Source of the DNA: Enhydrobacter aerosaccus
GTDB taxonomy: Bacteria; Pseudomonadota; Alphaproteobacteria; Reyranellales; Reyranellaceae
DNA: 50,732 bases
Assembly: GCA_903832005.1 (NCBI GenBank)
Contig: CAIKZO010000133.1
Coordinates: forward strand, 1 to 50,732
Reading direction: 5' to 3'
Under the pieces are notes generated by a model, which searched no databases, was not told the origin of the DNA, and saw only the letters and a program-made list of their open reading frames with translations. Made by a program: the position numbers and the translations under genes. This document shows, piece after piece, positions 24,903-33,252 of this stretch (position 1 is its first letter; each line of letters starts with the position of its first letter).

Positions 24903-26336
24903 TCAGAGCGACGCCGGCCGCTTGTCCGCCCACGGCCGGACGCGTTCGAGCAGGGCGCCGAGGCGCAGCACGTCGGTCTCGGCCTGCCATTTGCCCACGA
25001 TCTGGACCGAGGTCGGCATCTGGTCGGTGCCGAAGCCCGAGGGCACGGCGAGGGCGGGATGGCCGGTGAGGTTGAACGGGTACTGGTAGGAGGTCCAACC
25101 CTGGCGGGTGATGCCGCACTTCACGCCGTCGACGATCACCTCGTCGTTGGCGGCGTCGTGCGTGACGTCGAGCGCGGTGCGCGAGTTGGTCGGCGTCACG
25201 ATGAAGTCGTAGCGCTCGAACAGCGTCTGGATCTTGCGGAACAGGACCGTCCGCGCAAACTGGGCGTTGCGGAAGTCGGCCAGGGTGAACTTGTCGCCGC
25301 GCTGCATGAAGGCCAGCGTGACGGGGTCCATCTGGTTCTGCCACTTCGGCAAATACTGCGCGCAGGTGACGGCAAAGCCCGCCTGATAGAGCACGCGGCC
25401 TTCGTATTCGATCCAGTCGATCTTCTCGGTCACCTCTTCGACGGTGGCGCCCATCGCCGCCCAGGCGTCGAGGCAGGCGCGCGTATTGGTGCGCACGTCG
25501 GCGGCAATCCGGGGATTGGCGCAGAGTTCGATGTAGCCGATGCGCACGCCGGACAGGTCCTCGCCCGATAGCTTGGGCGAGAGCGGGCGCTGGCCCGCGC
25601 TGCCGAGCGCCCAGGGATCCTTCTCGGTCGGTCCCACCATCGCGGCATGCATGACCGCGGCATCGGTGATCGTGCGGCTGAGCGGGCCGGCGTAGATGTT
25701 GTTGGCGAAGGCATCGCGCGTGGTGTCGTAGGGAACAACACCGAGCGTCGGCTTAAGTCCGACCAGACCCGAGCACGACGCCGGTCCGCGCACGGAGCCC
25801 GCGCCGTCGGTGCCGAGCGAGATCGGGCCGAGGCCCGCGGCGACCGCGGCCGCGCCGCCGCCGCTCGAGCCGCCCGGCGTGCGCTCGAGGTTCCACGGAT
25901 TGCGCGTGATCCCGAATTCCGGCCCGTCAGTCAGGCCCTTCACACCGAACTCCGGCGTCGTGGCCTTGGCGAAGACGATTGCGCCCGCGTCGCGCAGGCG
26001 CTTGACCAGGATGTCGTCGGCCGCGGCCGGCGGATTGTCGGCGAAGATCGCCGAGCCATGCCGGGTCGGCACGCCCTTCACGTCGACCAGGTCCTTGATG
26101 CTGACCGGCACGCCGTGCAGCGGCCCGAGCGGATCGCCGCGCATCACGGCCTCCTCGGCTTGCTTGGCGTCCTTGCGGGCGGTGTCGGCGAAGACCTCGC
26201 GGAAGCAGTTCAGCTTGGGGTTGGCGCGGTCGGCGGCCTTCAGGACCGTGTCGAGATACTCGACAGGCGAAAGCTTCTTGGCGCGGATCAGGGCGGCGGC
26301 TTTTACGGCAGGCGTAAACAACAGGTCTGTACTCAT
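24903..26336 (-). CDS. Amidase (amidase signature family)
   Basis: The 477-residue enzyme has the Ser-cisSer-Lys triad of the amidase signature family. K81 is in GVPVSIKDLVDVKG, S157 in TPGGSSGGGAAAVAAG and nucleophile S181 in GTDGAGSVRGPA. Members hydrolyse amides, or transfer ammonia as in GatA; here there is no GatB or GatC, so a catabolic amidase is likely. I chose the ATG at 26334-26336, which begins MSTDLLFTPAVKAAALI, the usual family N-terminus; a GTG 12 codons upstream is possible, and neither has a strong ribosome site. It heads the minus-strand run that includes Bug copy 3. Confidence 0.9.
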   Translation of the reverse strand: MSTDLLFTPAVKAAALIRAKKLSPVEYLDTVLKAADRANPKLNCFREVFADTARKDAKQAEEAVMRGDPLGPLHGVPVSIKDLVDVKGVPTRHGSAIFADNPPAAADDILVKRLRDAGAIVFAKATTPEFGVKGLTDGPEFGITRNPWNLERTPGGSSGGGAAAVAAGLGPISLGTDGAGSVRGPASCSGLVGLKPTLGVVPYDTTRDAFANNIYAGPLSRTITDAAVMHAAMVGPTEKDPWALGSAGQRPLSPKLSGEDLSGVRIGYIELCANPRIAADVRTNTRACLDAWAAMGATVEEVTEKIDWIEYEGRVLYQAGFAVTCAQYLPKWQNQMDPVTLAFMQRGDKFTLADFRNAQFARTVLFRKIQTLFERYDFIVTPTNSRTALDVTHDAANDEVIVDGVKCGITRQGWTSYQYPFNLTGHPALAVPSGFGTDQMPTSVQIVGKWQAETDVLRLGALLERVRPWADKRPASL

Positions 26337-26394
26337 GCCGGCACTGTAGCCCAACCTCGACAGGCTGCGCACGCTGCGCTACTTCCGCCTGCCG

Positions 26395-27150
26395 ATGTTC
26401 ACCTTTCCCGTCCTGGCCGCCCTGGCGGTCGCCGCCGTCGTGACGTCGTTCATTTCCGGCATCTTCGGCATGGCCGGCGGGATGCTGCTGATCGGCTTCC
26501 TGCTGTTCCTGTTGCCGGTGCCGGTCGCCATGGTGTTCCACGGCGTGATCCAGATCGCGGCCAACGGCTCGCGCTCGTGGCTGTGGCGCCAGCACATCAA
26601 CTGGAAAGTCGTGCTGCAATTTGGCGCCGGCACCGGCTGTGCGCTGGTGATCTTCTCCTTTTTCAGCTTCGTGCCGCCCAAGCCGATGGTCCTGCTGATG
26701 GTGGGCCTCATCCCGTTCGTGGCGCTGTCGGTGCCGCAGCGCTTCGCGCCCAATATCGAACGCCGCGGCCAGGCCTTCCTGGCGGGCCTGATCGGCGGCA
26801 CCGTGCAGCTCGTGGCGGGCGTGACGGGGCCGCTGCTCGACATCTTCTACGTGCGCTCGGGCATGACGCGGCAAGTCAACGTCGCCACCAAGTCGGCCGC
26901 CATGGTGCTGGGCCATATCAGCAAGGTGGCGTACTTCGGGCTGATGATCTCGCACCCGGCCGGCCACGACCCGGCGCAGTGGGCGGTGATGGGCTTTGCG
27001 GCCGTCTGCGCGATCGGTGGCACGCAGCTCTCGCGCCGGCTGTTGGACAAGATGTCCGACAAGCAGTTCTACTACTGGACGCGGCGGGTCATCCTGGCCC
27101 TGGGCGCGATCTACGTCGTGCAGGGCATTTGGCAGTTGGCGGCAAGATGA
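26395..27150 (+). CDS. TauE/SafE-family permease (putative anion or sulfonate exporter)
   Basis: The 251-residue membrane protein has about eight hydrophobic segments arranged as two repeats. The first includes SGIFGMAGGMLLIGFLL, the TauE/SafE family motif; the second includes GLIGGTVQLVAGVTGPLLDIFY. Family members move sulfite, sulfoacetate or other small anions. The ATG at 26395 is divergent from the amidase, 58 bases away. The stop overlaps the next start in ATGA at 27147-27150. Followed by a crotonase and two glutathione transferases, it may export an organic or sulfur-containing anion made by those enzymes, but this is inference. Confidence 0.82.
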   Translation: MFTFPVLAALAVAAVVTSFISGIFGMAGGMLLIGFLLFLLPVPVAMVFHGVIQIAANGSRSWLWRQHINWKVVLQFGAGTGCALVIFSFFSFVPPKPMVLLMVGLIPFVALSVPQRFAPNIERRGQAFLAGLIGGTVQLVAGVTGPLLDIFYVRSGMTRQVNVATKSAAMVLGHISKVAYFGLMISHPAGHDPAQWAVMGFAAVCAIGGTQLSRRLLDKMSDKQFYYWTRRVILALGAIYVVQGIWQLAAR

Positions 27151-27356
27151 GCGAACAGACACCGAAGGAACAGGTACGGGCACTGCTCGACAGGCTGCCC
27201 GACGATTGCACATTCGCCGACATTCAGCGCGCGATCGCCGTGATGGTGTGGCCGAAGGCGGGCGACGGAAGCCTCAAGCCGCCGGAACGCCTGTCACCGG
27301 ACGAGGTGAAGCGCCGGCTGCGCGAATGGATGAAATCCGAGGGAGAGAAAAAATGA
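27147..27356 (+). CDS. 69-residue unknown protein, coupled on both sides; antitoxin-like sequence
   Basis: The small protein sits between the permease and the crotonase with ATGA overlaps at both ends, so it is surely translated. The N-terminal half VRALLDRLPDDCTFADIQRAI resembles short prokaryotic proteins of the LPDDxTxxDI type that often stand upstream of RelE/ParE toxins. The C-terminal half PERLSPDEVKRRLREWMKSE resembles their tail. No toxin is next to it. It is hydrophilic and probably helical, with no metal or signal motif. Whether it is a functional antitoxin, a regulator of the operon or a subunit of the neighbouring enzyme is unknown. Confidence 0.8.
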   Translation: MSEQTPKEQVRALLDRLPDDCTFADIQRAIAVMVWPKAGDGSLKPPERLSPDEVKRRLREWMKSEGEKK

Positions 27357-28168
27357 ACATCCGTGACCGCGTCTCGATCGAGCTCAAGGATGGCGTGGCC
27401 GATGTTCGCCTGATCCGCGCCGAGAAGATGAACGCCCTCGATCACGACATGTTCGAAGGCATCATCGAGGCGGGCACGGCACTCGCGAGCATGAAGGGCC
27501 TGCGCTCGGTCGTCCTGTCGGGCGAGGGCAAGGCCTTCTGCGCCGGCCTCGACATGGGAAGCTTCGCCGCCATGAAGGAGCAGGCCGGCAAGGAAACGGT
27601 GCCCGGCGCGCGCGATCTCACCGCGCGCACGCACGGCATCGCCAATCGCCCGCAGCAGTGCGCCTGGGTATGGCGCACGCTCCCGGTGCCGGTGATCGCC
27701 GCGGTCCACGGCGTGGCCTTCGGCGGCGGCTTCCAGATCGCGCTCGGCGCCGACATGCGTTACACCGCGGCCGACGCGCGCTTCTCGGTGATGGAGATCA
27801 AGTGGGGTCTCGTGCCCGACCTCGCCGGCACGCAGCTGATGCGGCACCTGGCGCGCGAGGACATCGTGCGCGAGCTCACCTACACCGGCCGCATCTTCAA
27901 CGGCACCGAAGCGCAGCAGTATGGTTTCGTGACGAAGATCGTGGCCGATCCGCGTGCCGCGGCGCTCGAGGTGGCGAAGGAAATCGCCGACAAGAGCCCC
28001 GACGCGATCCGCGCCAACAAGCGCCTGCTGAACGACGCCGTTGCGGTCGATGCCGCCACGGGCCTGATGGCTGAATCGGTCGAGCAGAAGAAGCTGATCG
28101 GCTCGCCCAACCAGATCGAGGCCGTGATGTCGAACCTGCAAAAGCGGGCTGCGGCCTACAAGGACTGA
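27353..28168 (+). CDS. Crotonase-fold protein (enoyl-CoA hydratase/isomerase family)
   Basis: The 271-residue protein has the crotonase oxyanion hole at FCAGLD (62-67) and HGVAFGGGFQIALGAD (119-134). The first hydratase glutamate is replaced by Q128 in GGGFQ, while the second position is kept as E148 in FSVMEIKWGLVPD. A two-glutamate hydratase is therefore unlikely; isomerase, thioesterase or lyase activity is possible. It begins inside the stop of the 69-residue gene (ATGA) and lies 3 bases before the first glutathione transferase. Fatty-acid or aromatic CoA metabolism is the probable field; the exact reaction is unknown. Confidence 0.88.
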   Translation: MNIRDRVSIELKDGVADVRLIRAEKMNALDHDMFEGIIEAGTALASMKGLRSVVLSGEGKAFCAGLDMGSFAAMKEQAGKETVPGARDLTARTHGIANRPQQCAWVWRTLPVPVIAAVHGVAFGGGFQIALGADMRYTAADARFSVMEIKWGLVPDLAGTQLMRHLAREDIVRELTYTGRIFNGTEAQQYGFVTKIVADPRAAALEVAKEIADKSPDAIRANKRLLNDAVAVDAATGLMAESVEQKKLIGSPNQIEAVMSNLQKRAAAYKD

Positions 28169-28171
28169 GCC

Positions 28172-28786
28172 ATGATCCTGCATGCCCATCCTTTCTCGTC
28201 CTACGTCCAGAAGGTCACGATCGCGTTCTATGAGAGTGGCACGCCGTTCGAATGGCGGATGCTGGAAGGCGCGGCGGGCTTCGACGATCTCAGGCGCCTT
28301 TGGCCGATCGGGCTGATGCCGGTACTGGTCGACGGCGGCACGACGGTGATCGAATCGAGCATCATCATCGAGCACATCGCACCACGCCTGGTCCCGTCGC
28401 TCGACGTGCGTTTCCTCGACCGCTTCTTCGACAACTACGTGATGACGCCCATGCAGAAGGTGGTGGGCGACGTCATTCGACCGGAGGCCGAGCGCGATCC
28501 GCGCGGCGTGAGCGACGCCAAGGCCCGGCTCGAGGTGTCCTACGGCTGGCTCGACGAGCGGCTGAAGGGACGGGAATGGGCGGCCGGCGATGCGTTCACG
28601 ATGGCCGATTGCGCGGCGGCGCCGTCGCTGTTCTTTGCCGACTGGGTGCATCCCATCGATGAAAGGTTCGCCACGACGCGTGCCTATCGGGCACGGCTGC
28701 TGAAGCGCCCTTCGGTCGTCCGTGCCGTCGACGAGGCGCGGCCGTATCGTGGTTATTTCCCGCTCGGCGCTCCCGATCGGGACTGA
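28172..28786 (+). CDS. Glutathione S-transferase family protein 1
   Basis: This 204-residue soluble enzyme begins MILHAHPFSSYVQKVTIAF, the thioredoxin-like strand-helix with a catalytic-type Ser. LMPVLVDGGTTVIESSIIIEHI follows, with the cis-Pro and the Glu-Ser pair that bind glutathione. The helical C-terminal domain contains AGDAFTMADCAAAP, the family's N-capping motif. It is 3 bases from the crotonase and 20 bases from a second GST, so all belong to one operon. The substrate is unknown; in such operons the GSTs often attack chlorinated, epoxide or unsaturated compounds. Confidence 0.88.
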   Translation: MILHAHPFSSYVQKVTIAFYESGTPFEWRMLEGAAGFDDLRRLWPIGLMPVLVDGGTTVIESSIIIEHIAPRLVPSLDVRFLDRFFDNYVMTPMQKVVGDVIRPEAERDPRGVSDAKARLEVSYGWLDERLKGREWAAGDAFTMADCAAAPSLFFADWVHPIDERFATTRAYRARLLKRPSVVRAVDEARPYRGYFPLGAPDRD

Positions 28787-28806
28787 GAAGAACAACGAGC
28801 AGCATC

Positions 28807-29451
28807 ATGTCCCGGTATCGGCTTCATTACTTTCCGGAATCCGGCAACAGCTACAAGTTGGCGCTGATGCTCACGCTGTGTGGCGAGACCTTCGAGCCGG
28901 CGTGGACCGACTTCGGCGGCGGCGTCACGCGCACGCCACAGTGGCGCGCGACGGTGAACGAGATGGGCGAGATTCCCGTGCTCGAGGACGATGGCGTGAA
29001 GCGCACGCAGACCGCGCCGATCCTGCTGATGCTCGCGGAACGCTACGGCCGCTTCGGCGCGACGAACGAAGCCGAACGGTTCGAGATCCTGCGCTGGCTG
29101 TTCTGGGACAATCACAAGCTGACCGGCTTCGTCGCCACCTATCGCTACAATCGCGCCTTCCTGCCGTCCTTCGATCCGGCGGTCGAGGCCTTCATGAAGA
29201 AGCGTATCGAGGATTATCTCGGCATTCTCGACGCGCACCTGCGCGAGAAGCCGTTCGCGATCGGCGATCGGGCGACGATCGCCGACATCTCGATGATGGC
29301 GTACCTGTCGTTTCCCAAGCACGAGGCGGGCTTCGATCTTCCGGCGAGCCATCCCGCCATTGCCGCGTGGCTGGATCGGATGGCCGCATTGCCAGGCTGG
29401 CAGGCGCCGTACGACCTGCTGCCGGGCCAGCACATGCATTGCTACGTCTGA
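28807..29451 (+). CDS. Glutathione S-transferase family protein 2
   Basis: The 214-residue protein has the GST fold: YRLHYFPESGNSYKLALML at the N-terminus, then GEIPVLEDDGVKRTQTAPILLML, where the usual Ser before the helix is replaced by Thr. AIGDRATIADISMMAYL is the C-terminal N-cap motif. It resembles beta-etherase or maleylacetoacetate-isomerase-like GSTs in length but cannot be placed exactly. It is the last gene of the TauE operon and stops 6 bases from the converging LysR gene, with no room for a terminator. Confidence 0.86.
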   Translation: MSRYRLHYFPESGNSYKLALMLTLCGETFEPAWTDFGGGVTRTPQWRATVNEMGEIPVLEDDGVKRTQTAPILLMLAERYGRFGATNEAERFEILRWLFWDNHKLTGFVATYRYNRAFLPSFDPAVEAFMKKRIEDYLGILDAHLREKPFAIGDRATIADISMMAYLSFPKHEAGFDLPASHPAIAAWLDRMAALPGWQAPYDLLPGQHMHCYV

Positions 29452-29457
29452 TCGGCG

Positions 29458-30354
29458 CTAGTTCTTCGCGACGCGGGTGATCATCTCGTCGAGGCGCGCC
29501 AGGAAACGCTTGAGCAGCGGCGAGCTGTTGGTCCGGCTGTAGCCTAGCGCCAGTTCGATCGTCGGCGCCTCGCCCTGCAGCGGACGGATGACGACGCCCG
29601 GCGGCAGCAGGTTCTGCGCATAGAGCGGCAGAAGGCTGACGCCGCCGGTCGAAGCGACCAAGGACGTCGCCATCGCGAGATTGTCGGCCACGTATTCGGC
29701 GGAGAGCGTCAGGCCGACTTTCTTGGCGTAACGGTCGATCACCGTCTTGAGTGCGGGAGCCGTCCGGGTCGGATTGATGAAGAGTTCGCCGGCGAGATCG
29801 CGCGGCCGAACGCTCTTCTCCGCTGCCAGCCGATGCTCGCGCGGCAACACCGCGACCAGCGGCTCGCGCATGACCGTGCGGAAGACCAGGCCCGGCGCCT
29901 TGTCGTCGCGCCGGATGAATGCCGCGTCGACCTGGCCGCGCATCAGCGCGCCCGCGAGCTCGGGGGAGGACTGGCTCGACAGCGTGATCTCAACACCGGG
30001 TTCTTCGGAGCGCAACACGCGCAAGGCTTCCGGGAGCCAGGTGACCTCGTGGCCGGTGAGGAAGCCCAGCACGAAGGCGGCCTTTGCCGGCCGCGCCGCC
30101 CGTCTCGCTGCTTCGCCCGCTTGCTCGACCTGCAGCAGGGCCAGCCGCGCATGGTCGAGGAAGACCTTGCCGGCATCGGTGAGCTCGACGCCTCGGGCCT
30201 TGCGTATCAGCAGCGGCGTGCCGACCTCGCGCTCGAGGTCGCGGATCTGGCGGCTGAGAGAGGGCTGTGCGGTATGCAGCCGCCGTTCGGCCGCCAGGGT
30301 CAGGCTGCCTTCCTCGGCGACGGCGATCAGGTAGCGGAGGTGCCGCAGCTCCAT
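29458..30354 (-). CDS. LysR-family transcriptional regulator
   Basis: The 298-residue regulator has the LysR winged helix in its first 60 residues (MELRHLRYLIAVAEEGSLT, TAQPSLSRQIRDLEREVG). It is followed by the effector-binding domain with GFLTGHEVTWLPEALRVLR and an ELALGYSRTNSSPLLKRFL ending, similar to CatR/BenM-type regulators that sense muconate or benzoate-like acids. The ATG at 30352-30354 is divergent from the SDR-MFS pair. The 117-base gap holds a palindrome that fits a LysR T-N11-A box. It probably activates the SDR and MFS genes when a small aromatic or dicarboxylic ligand is present. Confidence 0.92.
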   Translation of the reverse strand: MELRHLRYLIAVAEEGSLTLAAERRLHTAQPSLSRQIRDLEREVGTPLLIRKARGVELTDAGKVFLDHARLALLQVEQAGEAARRAARPAKAAFVLGFLTGHEVTWLPEALRVLRSEEPGVEITLSSQSSPELAGALMRGQVDAAFIRRDDKAPGLVFRTVMREPLVAVLPREHRLAAEKSVRPRDLAGELFINPTRTAPALKTVIDRYAKKVGLTLSAEYVADNLAMATSLVASTGGVSLLPLYAQNLLPPGVVIRPLQGEAPTIELALGYSRTNSSPLLKRFLARLDEMITRVAKN

Positions 30355-30360
30355 GCCAAT

Positions 30361-30390
30361 CCATGCCTTTAAAGTATGGATAAAGCATAC
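30361..30390. promoter_or_regulatory. Candidate LysR operator (T-N11-A palindrome)
   Basis: GTATG (30374-30378) and CATAC (30386-30390) form a perfect inverted repeat with 7 bases between them, containing two T-N11-A matches. An overlapping imperfect repeat, CCATGC (30361-30366) with GTATGG (30374-30379), shares the left arm. Both lie 7-36 bases upstream of the LysR start, in the only AT-rich part of the divergent gap. Confidence 0.55.
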
Positions 30391-30471
30391 GAAGTCTTGG
30401 TGAGAAAGCCAACCGATGAAGATATTCGGGCCACGAAACGCAGCAACGCCGCCCCCTCGATGGAGCCCAGG

Positions 30472-31218
30472 ATGACCGACCTCAAGAACAAGACCGCCCT
30501 CGTGACCGGCGCCTCGCGCGGTATCGGCCACGCCTCTGCCCTGGCGCTCGCCAAGGCCGGCGCGCGGGTGATCGTGCACTACGGCCAGAGCGCCACGGAG
30601 GCCGACGCCGTGGTGGCGGAGATCCGCGCCGCCGGCGGCACGGCCGATGCCGTGGGTGCCGACCTCGTCTCGCCGGACGGCGCGCACTTGTTGGCGGCCG
30701 CGGTGCGTAACCTGTTGGGCGGCAAGCTCGACATCCTGGTCGCCAACGCGGGCGTCGCCAAGGCGGCCACGATCGAGGCCACGACGGTCGCGGACTTCGA
30801 CAAGCTCTTTGCCGTGAACGTGCGCGCGCCATTCTTCCTGGTGCAGCAGCTCCTGCCCGTGCTGGGCGAAGGCGCCAGCATCGTCTTCACCTCGTCGCTG
30901 GCGGCGCGCACCTCGGTGCCGGGCCTCTCGGCCTACGCCGCTACCAAGGGCGCGCTCTCGACCCTGGTGACGCACTTCGCGGCCGAACTCGGCAAGCGCG
31001 GCATCCGCGTCAATGCGGTGGCGCCGGGCGTGATCGACACCGACATGTCGAACTTCACCCGCACCGAGCAGGGCCGCGCCACGATCTTCGCGATGCAGGT
31101 GATGCAGCGCATCGGCCAGCCGGACGACGTGGCCGCGGCGGTCGCCTTCCTCGCCTCCGACGAGTCGCGCTGGATCACCGGCGACACGCTGCAGGTCGAC
31201 GGCGGCTCGAAGCTCTAG
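30472..31218 (+). CDS. Short-chain dehydrogenase/reductase (SDR)
   Basis: The 248-residue classical SDR has the cofactor motif TGASRGIG (12-19), NAG at 92-94, and the catalytic Ser141/142, Tyr155 and Lys159. Its PG motif is APGVIDTDM. The acidic switch after strand 2 is replaced by VIVHYGQS, which favours NADP(H). The ATG at 30472 (MTDLKNKTALVTG) is chosen because it follows GGAGCCCAGG and matches the usual SDR start; a longer ATG frame at 30376 would run through the operator. It precedes an MFS gene by 16 bases, and both probably answer to the divergent LysR regulator. Confidence 0.9.
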   Translation: MTDLKNKTALVTGASRGIGHASALALAKAGARVIVHYGQSATEADAVVAEIRAAGGTADAVGADLVSPDGAHLLAAAVRNLLGGKLDILVANAGVAKAATIEATTVADFDKLFAVNVRAPFFLVQQLLPVLGEGASIVFTSSLAARTSVPGLSAYAATKGALSTLVTHFAAELGKRGIRVNAVAPGVIDTDMSNFTRTEQGRATIFAMQVMQRIGQPDDVAAAVAFLASDESRWITGDTLQVDGGSKL

Positions 31219-31234
31219 TGAACGGGAGCACGCA

Positions 31235-32437
31235 ATGACGACCCTCGTTGCCTGCCCGACCCTGGCGGAACGGTCGTCGCCCTCGCTTCGGGCGATGACC
31301 GTCTTCGCGGCGGTCGCGGCGATGACCTTCTCGGCGGCCGGTGCGGCGCCGACGCCGCTCTATCATGCCTACCAGGAGGCGTTCGGGCTGACGCCGGCGA
31401 CGATCACCGGGATCTTCGCCGTCTATGCCTTCAGCCTCCTGGCGGCGCTGCTCACCGCCGGCTCGCTGTCCGACCATCTCGGCCGCCGGCCGGTGATCGC
31501 CGCGGCGCTGCTGCTCAACATGCTGGCGATGGGACTTTTCATGACCGCCCATTCGGCCGCGATGCTGATCGCGGCGCGCAGCGTGCAGGGTTTCGCGACC
31601 GGCATCGCCACGGCGACGCTCGGCGCCACCATCCTCGACACCGACCGAGCGAGGGGACCGGTGCTGAACAGCCTCACGGCGTTCATCGGCCTGTCGATCG
31701 GCAATGTCGTGTCCGGCCTGCTCGTGACCTTCGCGCCCGACCCGATGCAGCTCGTCTATGTCCTCATGCTCGGTCTCTCCGTCGCGGAAGCGCTCGTGCT
31801 TTTCGCGATGCCCGAGACCACGCGTCGGCGGCCCGGTGCGCTCGCGTCGCTCCGTCCGCACATCCACGTTCCGCCGCAGGCGCGCCGCACGCTGGCACTA
31901 GTGACGCCTGCCAACGTCGCCTTTTGGGCGCTGGGCGGCTTCTACTTCTCACTGATGCCGTCGCTGGTCCGGCTCGCCACCGGCCTCGAGCAACCATTCG
32001 TCGGCGGCTTCGTGGTCGCGGCGTTCACCGGCAGCGGCGCGGCTGCCGTCTTCGCCTTGCGCAACCACGCACCGGCGCGTCTGCTGACCGGCGGCATCGT
32101 GGCGCTGGTGGTGGGCGTATCGATCACCCTGGCCGGTGTCGCCGCTGCGTCGGCAGTGCTCATGCTTGCGGGCACCGTGATTTCGGGCGCTGGCTTTGGT
32201 GCGGCCTTTTCGGGCGCGATGCGCCTGGTCATGCCGCTCGCACAGCCCCAAGAGCGGGCCGGCCTGCTCTCGGCTTTCTACGTCGAGAGCTATCTGGCCT
32301 TCGCAGCACCAGCACTCCTGCTTGGATTGCTGGCGCCGGAGGTCGGCCTCGCGACCGCGGCGTACTTCTATGGCGCGGCGGTGATCGGCCTCGCGCTGGT
32401 CTCGCTCGTCCTCGGTCGACGGCCTAGCGGCCCTTGA
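31235..32437 (+). CDS. MFS transporter (DHA1-like drug/metabolite efflux)
   Basis: The 400-residue protein has about 12 hydrophobic segments and the loop 2-3 motif SLSDHLGRRPVI, typical of MFS H+-antiporters. ATLGATILDTDRARG in the fifth-helix region is like the antiporter signature of the DHA1 family. It follows the SDR by 16 bases, with a GGGAG-type ribosome site, and is likely co-regulated by the LysR protein. Its 3' end overlaps the converging crotonase gene by 14 bases. An efflux role for the SDR's substrate or product is plausible but not shown. Confidence 0.85.
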   Translation: MTTLVACPTLAERSSPSLRAMTVFAAVAAMTFSAAGAAPTPLYHAYQEAFGLTPATITGIFAVYAFSLLAALLTAGSLSDHLGRRPVIAAALLLNMLAMGLFMTAHSAAMLIAARSVQGFATGIATATLGATILDTDRARGPVLNSLTAFIGLSIGNVVSGLLVTFAPDPMQLVYVLMLGLSVAEALVLFAMPETTRRRPGALASLRPHIHVPPQARRTLALVTPANVAFWALGGFYFSLMPSLVRLATGLEQPFVGGFVVAAFTGSGAAAVFALRNHAPARLLTGGIVALVVGVSITLAGVAAASAVLMLAGTVISGAGFGAAFSGAMRLVMPLAQPQERAGLLSAFYVESYLAFAAPALLLGLLAPEVGLATAAYFYGAAVIGLALVSLVLGRRPSGP

Positions 32438-33236
32438 AGGCGGGCTTCCTCTTCTCGACGAAGGCCGCGACCGCTTCCTTATGATCCTCGGTGCGCGAGC
32501 AGTGGACCAGCCGCTCGGCCTCGCGGTGCATCGCCGTCGGATAGTCGATGCTCGAGGCCTCGTCGAGATTGTCCTTCATGTTGCGGAAGGCGATCTGCGG
32601 GCCCTCGGCCAGAGACTTCGCCCAGGCGAAGGCCGCCTTCTGGAGTTCGGCATCGTCGACCACGCGGTTGACGAGGCCGATGCGCTCGCAGCGCTCGGCG
32701 TCGACGCGGTCCGCCGTCAGCATCAGTTCGCGGGCGCGCATCGGGCCGATCGTGCGCGTCAGCAGCCACGACATGCCGTAGTCGCCCGACAGGCCGATGC
32801 GGGCATAGCCGGTCGCGCAGAAAGCCGACTTGGCGGCGATGCGCATGTCGCAGGCCAGTGCGATGGCGAGGCCCGCGCCTGCCGCGGCGCCGGGGAGGGC
32901 CGCGATCGTGGGCTTGCGCACGGCGAACAGCGCGCCGGTCAGGTTCGACTGGCGCCAGCGCAAATCGGCCAGGCGCTCTTCATAGGTCATCTGGCCGCGC
33001 GGTCCGCGTCCGCCCATGCCTTTCACGTCGCCGCCGCTGCAGAAGGCGGTGCCGGCACCGGTGATCACCAGGGCTCCGACGTCATCATCGTTGCCGCGCT
33101 CCTTGATCTGGGTGCGCAGCGCCGCGGTGAGGTCAGGCGACATCGCATTGCGTGCCTCGGGGCGGTTGAGCATGATCACTGCCACGCGGTCAGTGATGGT
33201 GCACAAAAGTTCGTTTGTACCGGTGTCGATTTCCAT
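32424..33236 (-). CDS. Crotonase-fold enoyl-CoA isomerase-like protein (PaaG-type)
   Basis: This 270-residue crotonase has the oxyanion-hole segments FCSGGD (65-70) and PGAAAGAGLAIALACD (115-130). The first hydratase glutamate position is A or L, and the second is missing. Instead it has the IGLSGDYGMSWLL block, whose Asp aligns with the catalytic acid of PaaG-type isomerases. An isomerase or ring-modifying role on an acyl-CoA is therefore more likely than hydration. I used the ATG at 33234-33236, preceded by AGAGGG; a second ATG at 33252-33254 would add six residues. It is head-to-head with the hydrolase gene, only 16 bases away. Confidence 0.85.
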   Translation of the reverse strand: MEIDTGTNELLCTITDRVAVIMLNRPEARNAMSPDLTAALRTQIKERGNDDDVGALVITGAGTAFCSGGDVKGMGGRGPRGQMTYEERLADLRWRQSNLTGALFAVRKPTIAALPGAAAGAGLAIALACDMRIAAKSAFCATGYARIGLSGDYGMSWLLTRTIGPMRARELMLTADRVDAERCERIGLVNRVVDDAELQKAAFAWAKSLAEGPQIAFRNMKDNLDEASSIDYPTAMHREAERLVHCSRTEDHKEAVAAFVEKRKPAFKGR

Positions 33237-33252
33237 GGGACCCTCTTTCGTC

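Noticed and set aside
25647..27146. Long plus-strand frame leading into the 69-residue gene
   Set aside because: It is antisense to the amidase and out of frame with the TauE permease; only the last 70 codons are a credible gene.
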